A stretch of 57,752 nt of DNA from Candidatus Latescibacterota bacterium (GTDB taxonomy: Bacteria; Latescibacterota; UBA2968; UBA8231). This document shows positions 44,300 through 52,785 of this stretch, piece by piece. Both the position numbers and the translations under genes were made by a program. Below the pieces are notes generated by a model. The model was not told where the DNA came from and did no database searches. It worked only from the letters and a program-made list of their open reading frames with translations. The stretch lies in assembly GCA_007136405.1 (NCBI GenBank), contig SLHA01000029.1, positions 1-57,752 on the forward strand, in the 5' to 3' direction. The stretch's first letter is position 1. Every line of letters begins with the position of its first letter.

Positions 44300-47200
44300 T
44301 CAGACCTGGATATCCGCCCCAGGGCGCCACCACCGCGACAGATCATCGAAGACCGTATAGAACACCGGGATGACGATCATCGTCAGGAAGGTAGAGGCGG
44401 TCAGCCCGCCCACCACGGCGATGGCCAGCGGCGAGAACCGTTCCGCCCCCAGCGCCCACTCCATGGCCAGCGGCAGCATGCCGGCGATGGTGGAGATGGC
44501 GGTCATCATGATCGGACGGAAGCGCAGCCGCACCGCGTCCAGCACCACGGCGTCGCGATCCCGGCCCTGGCCCCGCTCCCCGAGAATGAAATGCATGAGG
44601 AGAATGGAGTTGTTGACGGCGATTCCGGCCAGCAGGATCAAGGCGACCAGCACGGACATGGAGACGGACTTTCCGGCCACAGCCAGCGCCGGAGCCACGC
44701 CGATGAGCACCAGCGGCACAGCGAGCATCACGGTCAGCGGATGGACGAACGAGCGGAACTGCGCCACCAGAAGCAGGTACACCGCGACCAGAGCCACGCC
44801 GAGCGCCCCCAGCATGTCCCGCTGCGATGTCTCCAAGTCGGTCTGTTCGCCCGCCAGGCGCCAGGTGTACCCGGGGGGCATCTCGAGATCCGCCAGGGCG
44901 ATGCGCAGATCGGTTACGACATGGCTGAATGGACGGTCCTGATGGTGCGCCGAGACCGTGACCACGGGAAATAGGTTTTCCCGCGTGATCAGATTGGGCG
45001 ACAGCACCATCTCGTAGTCGACAAAGGCGCGCGCCGGCAGTCCGCCAGCCAGGCGGTGATCCAGCGCCTGCTCGATCAGACGCCGTTCGTCGGGTGGGTA
45101 CCTTACCGTGATCGGCGGACGGGTCCCGGCCGGCACATCCAGCGTGCCGGCCTCCATGCCCTCTAGGCCGCCGCGCAACACCGCGGCGATTCGGGACGGG
45201 GTAAAACCGGCCTCGGCCGCCCGCAACCGGTCCACGCGGAGGCGCGCCTCCGCCCGGTCGGCGTTCCAGGAGCGGTACGGTCCGCCCACCCCCGGCACGC
45301 CCAGCATGAGGCCTTGCACTGTATCGGCCAGCTCGTCCAGCACCTCCAGATCCTGGCCTGTGATCTCCACCTCCAGGGGTGCGGAGGTGGTCGCCTTGGC
45401 CGTACCGCCCATCTCGCGCAGGACCGCGGTGCGGATGCCGGGAATGGCCTCGACGTCGCGCCGAAGCTCACCGAGCAGCTCCCATATCGTCTCCGCGCGC
45501 TCCTTGCGAGTATTCAGGGTCACCTGGAAGAAGGCTTGCTGCACGCCCATGGCGCCGGTGGCATCCATGGAACGGGCCTCTGGTTCGAACCCCACTCTGG
45601 CGGTGTAGGCCTGGACGTGTGCCTGGCCGTCCAGCAGCGCCTCGATCTGCTCGGTGACACGGATCGTCTGCTGCAGCGACGACCCCGGATCGGTCTCGAC
45701 CGACAGGAAAAAGGTACCCGTATCGAACCGGGGCAGAACCTCCCGGCCGATGCCACGCAGGAGGCCAAGGCTGAGCGCCAGGGCCACCAGAGTCACCACC
45801 AGCACGTACGGGCGCCGTCGTAGCGACCGGGCCAGCAATCCGGTGTATCCGGTGCGCAGTTTCTCCATGCCGCCGTCGAACCACCGCACCAGGCGGAGTG
45901 GCTCCGGCTGAGAGCTGGCCGAGCCTGTATGCAGAACCACCGAGAGCAGGGGCACCAAAGTCACGGCCATCAGGACCGAGGCGGCCAGAGCGTACAGCAG
46001 CGTCACCGCCAGGGAAGTGAACACCATACCCACGAAGCCCGTCAGGAACAGGAAAGGAACGAGCACGATCATCGTCGTTCCCGCACCTGCCAGCACCGCG
46101 CCCAGCACCTCGTCTGCACCCACCCGGGCCGCCGTCTCCATCGGTTCGCCGTCATCGTACCGGCGCAGGATGTTTTCCAGCACCACGACCGCGGCATCCA
46201 CCACCAGACCGACGGCCAGCACCACCGCGGTCAGCGTCACCAGATTGAGTTCCATGCCTGTCAGCCACATCGTCGCGAAGGTGAGCAGGAAACTCAGCGG
46301 CATGGACAGGGTCACGATCAAGGAACCCCGGGCCCGGCCCAGGAACAGGTAGATGACGATGCCGGCCAGGACGATCGCCGAGAGGATGCTGCCACCCATG
46401 TTGTTGACCACGCGACGGGTGAAGGTCGCTTCCTCGTTGGCCACGCGGATGTCCAAATCCGGGTACTGGCGCCTTAGTTCAGGCAGGAAATGCTCCACCG
46501 CCTCGATCACCGCCACCGTATTCGCATCGGACTGCTGGATGATCTGGACGGCCACGCTCTCCTCGCCGTTAAACCGGAAAGTGCTCTGCGGGTCGCTGCG
46601 GCCGTCGATCACCCGGGCGACATCCCCGACCAGCAGGCGGCCCCCATCCGGACGCGCCCCCACCGGCAGCCGGGCGATCTGCTCCAGCCTGTCCGTCTCC
46701 GCGTCCAGGCGCAGCAGCCACTCCGCCCTTGCCGTCTCCACTCGTCCCACCGGCGCAGCCAGGGCGGACTGGCGGATGACCGCGGCGATCCGCTCCAGGC
46801 TCACCCCCGCCGCTTCCAGACGGGTGCGATCCACCTCCACCCGGATCTGACGCCGGGAGCCGCCGAACAAATCGATGGCCGCCACACCCGGTAGCGTTTG
46901 CAGCAACGGCCGTAGCCGGTCTTCGGCCGTTTCGCGCGCCCGGGCCAAATCACCGTCGGTCGGTCGAACGGCCAGCGTCATCACCGGCCGGTCCGAGGTG
47001 CTGAACTTCAGCACTCGCGGCTCGCTGACTGCCGCCGGCAGCTGGCCGCGTATCCTGGTGATGGCGTTCTGGGCATCCACGGCGGCCATATCCACGTCAA
47101 CCCCGTAGCGGAACTCCGCCGTGACGACGGACAGGTTGTCCTGTGAACGCGACGCCACGCGGGCGATGCCTTCCAGCGTGGCCATCTCCTCCTCGAGCGG

Positions 47201-47395
47201 CCGCGAGACCTGCTCGGCTACATCGAAGGCCGCTACCCCGGGATAGGGCGTGACGATGTTGACCAGCGGCGGCGCGGTTTCCGGGTTGAGCGCCACCGGT
47301 AGATTGCGCCAGGCCATTACCCCGAATACCACCGTACCGACTGCCAGCGCCAGCACCGTATAGCGATTGCGGATAGAGAATTCCGGCCAGCTCAT
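44300..47395 (-). CDS. RND efflux pump inner-membrane transporter
   Basis: A 1031-residue AcrB/MdtB-like proton antiporter. Each half has a first helix, a large periplasmic loop and six helices: IRNRYTVLALAVGTVVFG at the N-terminus; periplasmic YPGVAAFDVAEQVSRPLEEEM; helix 4 with VTLTAVVLAVGLVVDAAVVVLENI, containing the transmembrane Asp pair for proton relay; second half with ALILLAGIAVNNSILLMHF and PIMMTAISTIAGMLPLAM. Substrate class cannot be told; the pattern is of the HAE/multidrug side more than heavy-metal HME. Its ATG overlaps the adaptor stop (ATGA). It is the last gene of the tetR-tolC-adaptor-RND operon. Confidence 0.95.
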   Translation of the reverse strand: MSWPEFSIRNRYTVLALAVGTVVFGVMAWRNLPVALNPETAPPLVNIVTPYPGVAAFDVAEQVSRPLEEEMATLEGIARVASRSQDNLSVVTAEFRYGVDVDMAAVDAQNAITRIRGQLPAAVSEPRVLKFSTSDRPVMTLAVRPTDGDLARARETAEDRLRPLLQTLPGVAAIDLFGGSRRQIRVEVDRTRLEAAGVSLERIAAVIRQSALAAPVGRVETARAEWLLRLDAETDRLEQIARLPVGARPDGGRLLVGDVARVIDGRSDPQSTFRFNGEESVAVQIIQQSDANTVAVIEAVEHFLPELRRQYPDLDIRVANEEATFTRRVVNNMGGSILSAIVLAGIVIYLFLGRARGSLIVTLSMPLSFLLTFATMWLTGMELNLVTLTAVVLAVGLVVDAAVVVLENILRRYDDGEPMETAARVGADEVLGAVLAGAGTTMIVLVPFLFLTGFVGMVFTSLAVTLLYALAASVLMAVTLVPLLSVVLHTGSASSQPEPLRLVRWFDGGMEKLRTGYTGLLARSLRRRPYVLVVTLVALALSLGLLRGIGREVLPRFDTGTFFLSVETDPGSSLQQTIRVTEQIEALLDGQAHVQAYTARVGFEPEARSMDATGAMGVQQAFFQVTLNTRKERAETIWELLGELRRDVEAIPGIRTAVLREMGGTAKATTSAPLEVEITGQDLEVLDELADTVQGLMLGVPGVGGPYRSWNADRAEARLRVDRLRAAEAGFTPSRIAAVLRGGLEGMEAGTLDVPAGTRPPITVRYPPDERRLIEQALDHRLAGGLPARAFVDYEMVLSPNLITRENLFPVVTVSAHHQDRPFSHVVTDLRIALADLEMPPGYTWRLAGEQTDLETSQRDMLGALGVALVAVYLLLVAQFRSFVHPLTVMLAVPLVLIGVAPALAVAGKSVSMSVLVALILLAGIAVNNSILLMHFILGERGQGRDRDAVVLDAVRLRFRPIMMTAISTIAGMLPLAMEWALGAERFSPLAIAVVGGLTASTFLTMIVIPVFYTVFDDLSRWWRPGADIQV

Positions 47396-48498
47396 CGCTC
47401 CACCTCCTCGTCCACCGGCAGGACGCGGGCACCCGGTTCCAGCCGCACCACGCCGCTGGCCGCGATCTGGTCACCGGGATCCAGCGCGCCGCGCACTTCC
47501 TGACGTTCACCACGGCGCGCCCCCAGCGTCACCGGCACGGATTCCACCGTCCCGTCAGCCTGGAGCCGTAAGATCCGGGTGCCGCCGTGACGCCGGTCGA
47601 TGGCCGACACCGGTACGGTCATCACGTCGGCGGGCGAGCCGCGCTCGATCCGCACCGAGAGTCCTGCCCCAGACGGGTAGGCGGCCAGCGTCTCCGGGGG
47701 AAACGCCAGCCAGACGCGAACGGTCCGCCACGGAGGGCGTGAAATCCACTCGGCAGCCTCGACGACTCCTTCGTGTTCGGTGCCATCCGAACCGTCCATC
47801 CAGACTCGGCCGCCCGGGCCGATTCCCTTCTGCAGGTCGGTCTCCAGCACATCGACCTCGATCCGACGCCGCCCCGACGCCAGCGTTATCGCCGGTCTGC
47901 CCGGGTTAGCGTAAGCTCCGGTCCGTACGTGCAAGGCAGCGATCACACCGGCAGCTGGCGCCCGTAGCCACTGGAAATCATGGCGGGCTTCGGCCTCGAC
48001 CAGCGTGGCCCGGGCGGCCTCCCGAGCCGCTTCGGCCATTGCCTGGCGCAGGTGGCTCTGGTCCAGACGAGCCCGGGAGATAGCGCCGTCGAGGTACAGA
48101 CGCTCATCCGTGGCCAGTTCGTCCTGCAGATGCGCCGCTTCCAACCGGGCCCGCTGCCATTGCTGGCGAGCCTGCTCCACACGGGGCTCCACTTCGGGTA
48201 GGTCGAGGCGGGCAAGTTGCTGGCCGGCGGCCACGCGCTCCCCCTCCCGCACCCGTATCTCGGTGACCGTGCCGCCGGCGCGGAACGCCAGCTCGGTATC
48301 CCGATCGCCGCGAACCGTGCCCAGGTAGCCCACGCTGTCGATCACCGATTCCTTTCGCGGCGACGCCACGATGACCGCTACCGGCGCGGGTGCCGCCGGC
48401 CCAGGCGCACGCAGGTAGGTCCGGTACACGCGCAGCCCCAACAACACCAGCAAGGCGGCGGCAATCAGGACGGACAAGGCGATTTTCCATCGTTTCAT
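47392..48498 (-). CDS. RND efflux periplasmic adaptor (membrane fusion protein)
   Basis: A 368-residue membrane-anchored adaptor. An N-terminal helix (WKIALSVLIAAALLVLLGLRVY) precedes the lipoyl half AFRAGGTVTEIRVREGERVAAGQQLARLD, an alpha-helical hairpin rich in Glu, Gln, Arg and Ala (about residues 105-165), the second lipoyl half WLRAPAAGVIAALHVRTGAYANPG, and beta-barrel/proximal domains. It links the RND pump to the TolC-type channel. Both ends overlap neighbours by ATGA, so stoichiometric production is expected. Confidence 0.93.
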   Translation of the reverse strand: MKRWKIALSVLIAAALLVLLGLRVYRTYLRAPGPAAPAPVAVIVASPRKESVIDSVGYLGTVRGDRDTELAFRAGGTVTEIRVREGERVAAGQQLARLDLPEVEPRVEQARQQWQRARLEAAHLQDELATDERLYLDGAISRARLDQSHLRQAMAEAAREAARATLVEAEARHDFQWLRAPAAGVIAALHVRTGAYANPGRPAITLASGRRRIEVDVLETDLQKGIGPGGRVWMDGSDGTEHEGVVEAAEWISRPPWRTVRVWLAFPPETLAAYPSGAGLSVRIERGSPADVMTVPVSAIDRRHGGTRILRLQADGTVESVPVTLGARRGERQEVRGALDPGDQIAASGVVRLEPGARVLPVDEEVER

Positions 48499-49880
48499 GA
48501 TCCTTCTCCAGTGATCTTAACGGCTCGTTCAGGGGTCAACGAACCCTCCAGCACAGCATGGCGGAGCCGCAGCAGCCGCCCTTCGGCGACCGCGCCCAGG
48601 CGTTCCGCTCGGGCCGCCTCCAGACGGTTCCTGGTAGCCAGCACCTCGCTCAAGGCGATTCGGCCTTCCTCATAGGTGCGTGTCTCGACCCGAACCATCT
48701 CTTCGAGAAAGGCGATCCGGGTATTGGCAACAGCCTGGCGCTCCTCGGCCAACGTCATCGACTCCAGCAGCCGTGCCGCTTCCACGCGCAGCGCCCGCCG
48801 GGCCTGCTGTGTGGCCAGAGAGGCCTCTGCGGCTTCGGCGGATCGGGCCTGCCCCTCGGCGCCCAGGCGTGGTTGGAAAAGCGGCACGTAAAACGCGGCG
48901 CCCACGATCCATTCATGGTCTGGGTCGTAGTCCGCACCTGTGCGGGTTCGGTGCTCCGCGAAGGCGGTCAGGCGTGGTCGGTGCTGGCGGCGGGTCGCTT
49001 CCCGGACATGCTGTGCCGTCTCGTGGCGTGTCTCAGCCAGAGCCAGGCGCGGGCTGGCCTCGGCCACGGCTTCGGCTGCCGCAGTCGGCAGCGCGGCGGT
49101 TGTGCCGAGGGCGAACAAAGCCAGTTCGTCAAGGGTCGGGGGCTGCTCGCGCTCCAACTCGGCTCCCAACTGGTTCAACTCGTGCTCGATCTCGAGGTAG
49201 AGGCTCTCTGCCCGCATCTCCGCCTCGCGAACTGCCTCTTCGATGCGCAGACTGTCGACCCGAGCCACGCGTCCCTCCTCGAGCAGCGACCGGATGTCCG
49301 ACCTCCGGCGTCTCAGTTCCTGGATGTGAGCGTGCTGCACCCGCTGGCTTTCCTGCAACAGCGACAGGCGCAGGAAAGCCTCGCTGACGCGCTCCACCGT
49401 CTCCATGCGATCCATCTCCAACGCGATATCCGCTCCCCGGGCCTGCGACAGTACGGCACGGCGTTCGTAGCGGCCCTGACCGGAATCCCACACCGTCCAC
49501 CGCATCTGTGCGACGACATCCAACACGTCGCGGTCGAGCTCCGGAAAAACACCAGGCTGGCGGATGGAGGTCAGAGTGCGGGGATACCGGCTACGCGTTG
49601 CGGACAGCGTCAGGTCCACCGCTGGAACATACGTCGAAGTCCGCCAGCCGGCGCGTGCCGCTGCGGCGTCCCGGCGGGCGGCTCCGATCAGAACCCGGGA
49701 GCCTTGGGTCAGCGCCTCTGTGATAGCCGCATCGAGACGCAGCGGAGTGACCGGTGCCGAGGCCGCCTGCGCCCCGGTACAGGCGCCGAGAAACAGCAGA
49801 CCGTAAAACCACAGGTCACCGGTTCGAGGCGGGCGGATCCGAAGCGGACGGGTACTGTTGCTGAGCGGCTTGGTATTCAT
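48495..49880 (-). CDS. TolC-family outer-membrane efflux protein
   Basis: A 461-residue exported protein: signal sequence FYGLLFLGACTGAQAAS, in which a Cys could instead be lipidated, then two outer-membrane-factor repeats. LRLDAAITEALTQGSRVLIG and WRTSTYVPAVDLTLSATRSRY mark the first; ASPRLALAETRHETAQHVREATRRQHRPRL and AFYVPLFQPRLGAEGQARSAEA the second. The long helices should form the periplasmic tunnel. It overlaps tetR upstream and the adaptor downstream by four bases each. Confidence 0.92.
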   Translation of the reverse strand: MNTKPLSNSTRPLRIRPPRTGDLWFYGLLFLGACTGAQAASAPVTPLRLDAAITEALTQGSRVLIGAARRDAAAARAGWRTSTYVPAVDLTLSATRSRYPRTLTSIRQPGVFPELDRDVLDVVAQMRWTVWDSGQGRYERRAVLSQARGADIALEMDRMETVERVSEAFLRLSLLQESQRVQHAHIQELRRRRSDIRSLLEEGRVARVDSLRIEEAVREAEMRAESLYLEIEHELNQLGAELEREQPPTLDELALFALGTTAALPTAAAEAVAEASPRLALAETRHETAQHVREATRRQHRPRLTAFAEHRTRTGADYDPDHEWIVGAAFYVPLFQPRLGAEGQARSAEAAEASLATQQARRALRVEAARLLESMTLAEERQAVANTRIAFLEEMVRVETRTYEEGRIALSEVLATRNRLEAARAERLGAVAEGRLLRLRHAVLEGSLTPERAVKITGEGS

Positions 49881-50494
49881 CGTGTCGTTCCTTTCTCCGC
49901 CTTAGTAGCCCGCAGGAATAGTGGCCAGGCCGCCTTGGCCTGTGTCTTCACATCCATCATACCGTCACTCAGATTCCACAGAAAAGCAGCGGGTTGGATC
50001 AGTCCGAAGAACAATCGAGCCGCTGCCGCCGGTTCCATGTCGCGCCGCAGGCAGCCCTCGCGCTGGCCCTGAACGATGATCGCCGCGATATGATCCAGAA
50101 ATCCGTTGACGATTTTCAGCAGCTTGGCGCGGCGGCCATGGTGCCCGGCGTGGATGTCGCGGCTGAAAACGATGCGCGGAATGGCGACACTGGCGGTGAT
50201 CATCTCCAGGTGGTCGATGAACAGCCGTTCCAGGCGGTCGACAGCATCGCGGTTGGGAGGCTGATCTGCTGCCTTCAGACCGGCAGTATGGCGTGAAGCG
50301 ATTGCGTCCAGCGCCGCATCGATCAAGGCCTCCTTGTCGCGGTAGTGGCGATACAGACCCGAAGGCACGATGCCGACGCGCTGCGCCACGGCGGCGACGC
50401 TCAATGCAGGCATACCCTGCTCCGCGATGATGTCCAGCGTGGATTGGGCGATCTGCTCCTGACGTATTTCGGTACGTTGCTTGCTGGCACGCAT
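49877..50494 (-). CDS. TetR-family repressor of the RND efflux operon
   Basis: A 205-residue TetR regulator. The N-terminal helix-turn-helix is TEIRQEQIAQSTLDIIAEQG, then LSVAAVAQRVGIVPSGLYRHYRDKEALIDAALD, the hallmark YRHYRDKE of the family. The C-terminal part is the ligand-binding domain and ends KTQAAWPLFLRATKAEK. ATG 50494 has GGAGTGAG upstream and an in-frame GTG nine bases before. Being first gene behind its own predicted operator (50508-50531), it should repress itself and the pump genes until an inducer binds. Part of the gene is duplicated at 50796-50890. Confidence 0.93.
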   Translation of the reverse strand: MRASKQRTEIRQEQIAQSTLDIIAEQGMPALSVAAVAQRVGIVPSGLYRHYRDKEALIDAALDAIASRHTAGLKAADQPPNRDAVDRLERLFIDHLEMITASVAIPRIVFSRDIHAGHHGRRAKLLKIVNGFLDHIAAIIVQGQREGCLRRDMEPAAAARLFFGLIQPAAFLWNLSDGMMDVKTQAKAAWPLFLRATKAEKGTTR

Positions 50495-50507
50495 GACGCT
50501 CACTCCC

Positions 50508-50531
50508 TATTGTGAATGCTCATTCACAATA
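50508..50531. promoter_or_regulatory. TetR operator palindrome
   Basis: TATTGTGAATG, CT, CATTCACAATA: a perfect 11-base inverted repeat with a two-base centre, 14 bases before the tetR ATG. The TGAATG-N2-CATTCA core is typical of operators of efflux-linked TetR regulators. Confidence 0.75.
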
Positions 50532-50556
50532 AACCCACATGCATCATGTCTGTCAA
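50528..50556 (-). promoter_or_regulatory. Sigma-70 promoter of the tetR-efflux operon
   Basis: On the minus strand a perfect TTGACA (50556-50551), 17-base spacer and TTTATT (50533-50528). The -10 overlaps the edge of the TetR palindrome, so bound repressor would block RNA polymerase. Confidence 0.65.
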
Positions 50557-50795
50557 GTGCCTGTAGCGGGTGAAGAGCTGGTTACCCTCTGGAAGAAACC
50601 GTGCAGTCAGGCTGTTTACGGGTTTCACTTCAGGCAGAACGGGCAAACGAGGTTGTCCATGAAACTCTCATCGTGCGACTGGGCGCCGCATATCTTTGGG
50701 ACCGGGCTGCCCCCTCGTCGATGATGCGGTCAGGGACTCGACCGGACCCAGGGGTCCAGCACTGCAGGATCACTGCGCCAAAACAGCGCCGGCGC

Positions 50796-50890
50796 GATCA
50801 AGGCCTCCTTGTTACGGTAGTGGCGATACAGACCCGAAGGCACGATGCCGAGTGCTGTACTGCGGCGGCGACGCTCAATGCAGGCATACC
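50796..50890 (-). pseudogene. Duplicated tetR fragment
   Basis: About 95 bases nearly identical to 50321-50416 inside the tetR gene, in the same orientation. It encodes GIVPSGLYRHYRNKEALI without start or continuation; differences cluster at 50839-50862. It lies between the tetR promoter and the 3' end of the ABC exporter genes. Confidence 0.75.
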
Positions 50891-50934
50891 AGTCAGCGGC
50901 AGATGCGGCATGGAATGGACTACGAGTCCTGGCC

Positions 50935-52785
50935 CTAGCCGGAATCCGCGACCATCGAGGTGCCGATCCGTCCCGGCTTCCGCCCCTGGAACTGGCTGTC
51001 ATACAACCGGGCGTAGAATCCGCGCCGTGCCAGCAGCTCCGCATGTCGCCCCTGTTCCACGATGCGACCGCCGTCCAGTACCAGGATCTGGTCCGCCTGG
51101 CGGATGGTGCTCAGCCGGTGAGCGATGACGAAGCTGGTGCGGCCCTGCATCAGGCGCAGCATGGCCTCCTGAATGTGGCGTTCGGTGCGCGTATCTACAC
51201 TGCTGGTCGCCTCGTCCAGGATCAGGATGCGCGGCGCCGCCAGCACCGCCCGCGCGATCGCCAGCAGCTGGCGCTGCCCCTGGCTCAGGTTGCTGCCGTT
51301 TTCGGCCAGAACCGTGGCGTAACCCTGCGGCAGGTGACTGATGAAGGCGTCGGCATTGGCCAGGCGGGCGGCCGTGACCACCTCGTCGTCGGTGGCCTCC
51401 AGGCGTCCGTAGCGGATATTCTCCATCACCGGGATACCGAACAGAAAGGTATCCTGCAGGACGATGCCCAACTGGCGCCGCAGATCATCCAGCGGCACGT
51501 CGCGGATATCGCGCCTGTCGATGCGAATGGCACCACCGGTAATATCGTAAAACCGGGTCAGCAGGTTGACGATCGTCGTCTTGCCGGCGCCGGTCGGGCC
51601 CACCAGGGCCACGATCTGTCCCGGTGTTGCGTGCAGATTCACCTGACGCAGAACGGGGGTCCCGGGTTCGTAGTGGAAATCCACCTGCTCGAACACGACG
51701 TCGCCCGCCGCTTCGCTCATCGCCCCGCCCTCCGCGGCATCGTCGGTCTCAGGCGTCTCGTCGAGCACGGCGAAGACGCGCTCGGCGCCCGCCAGCGCCG
51801 ACTGGATCTGGTTGTACAATTGCGCCATCTGGTTGAGCGGCCAGGAAAACTGCCGCGCGTAGCTGATGAAGGCGGCGATCTGGCCCACGGTGGCCAGATC
51901 GCGCAGTGCCATCCATCCTCCTGCCCCGGCGACGACCGCATATCCTGCGTTGTTGACGAAATTCATCGTCGGGCCGACCAGTCCGGCGAAAATCTGCGCC
52001 CTGACCGAGGCCTGCTGCAGTTTGCGGTTGATCACTTCGAATTCCTGCACCGTCTGCGCTTCGCGACTGTAAGCCTGCACAACCCTGTGACCGGTGACCG
52101 TCTCCTCGATCATGCCGTTGAGTTCGCCCAGATGCTCCTGGCGGATCCGGAAACCGGCGCGCGTGCGCCGGGATACCAGGCGCGTGATCGCCGCCATCAA
52201 CGGCACCACGCCCAGTGTCACCAGCGCCAGGCGCCAGTTGATCACGAACATCATGACGGTCACGCCCAACAGGCCCAGCACGCTGGACACCAGCTGCACC
52301 ACCGTGTCGGCGAGCACCCGGCTGACATTGTCCATGTCGTTGGTCAACCGGCTCATCAGTTCACCGTGGGTGTGACGGTCGAAAAAACGCAGCGGCAGCT
52401 TCTGCATCTTCGCGAACAATTCCTGACGCAGCATCCGGACCGAATCCTGGGCGACCGCCGCCATGATGTAGGCCTGCAGCCAGGACGCCGTGGCACCGAC
52501 CCCGTATACCGCCACCAGGCCGAGCGCCAGCCGGCCCAGTCCCGCCAGGTCGCCCTCGGCCATGTACACGTCGATGGCCATTTGCATCAGGTAGGGTCCG
52601 AGAACGCCCAGCCCCGAAGAGATGGCCACCAGCGCCGTCACGCCCAGCAGCACTGCCCGCTGGCGCCAGACGTATCCGCTCAGACGCCACAGCGTCCCGC
52701 GCGCATCCGCCGGTTTTTCCACCGGCGCCCAACGCCCCGCAGCACCGTGTGCAACCTGGCGCCTTTCACGCCGTTCGTCAGCCAT
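50935..52785 (-). CDS. ABC exporter half-transporter with canonical ATPase site
   Basis: A 616-residue type IV ABC exporter. Six membrane helices (about residues 40-340) with DRHTHGELMSRLTNDMDNVS in the first coupling region precede the ATPase: Walker A VGPTGAGKTTIVNL, signature NLSQGQRQLLAIARAV, Walker B ILILDEATSSVDTRT with catalytic Glu, and H-loop IAHRLSTI. It overlaps the partner gene by eight bases (ATGGCTGA) and forms with it a heterodimeric exporter. The N-terminus has an extra basic tail (MADERRERRQVAHGAAG). Substrate is unknown. Confidence 0.93.
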   Translation of the reverse strand: MADERRERRQVAHGAAGRWAPVEKPADARGTLWRLSGYVWRQRAVLLGVTALVAISSGLGVLGPYLMQMAIDVYMAEGDLAGLGRLALGLVAVYGVGATASWLQAYIMAAVAQDSVRMLRQELFAKMQKLPLRFFDRHTHGELMSRLTNDMDNVSRVLADTVVQLVSSVLGLLGVTVMMFVINWRLALVTLGVVPLMAAITRLVSRRTRAGFRIRQEHLGELNGMIEETVTGHRVVQAYSREAQTVQEFEVINRKLQQASVRAQIFAGLVGPTMNFVNNAGYAVVAGAGGWMALRDLATVGQIAAFISYARQFSWPLNQMAQLYNQIQSALAGAERVFAVLDETPETDDAAEGGAMSEAAGDVVFEQVDFHYEPGTPVLRQVNLHATPGQIVALVGPTGAGKTTIVNLLTRFYDITGGAIRIDRRDIRDVPLDDLRRQLGIVLQDTFLFGIPVMENIRYGRLEATDDEVVTAARLANADAFISHLPQGYATVLAENGSNLSQGQRQLLAIARAVLAAPRILILDEATSSVDTRTERHIQEAMLRLMQGRTSFVIAHRLSTIRQADQILVLDGGRIVEQGRHAELLARRGFYARLYDSQFQGRKPGRIGTSMVADSG

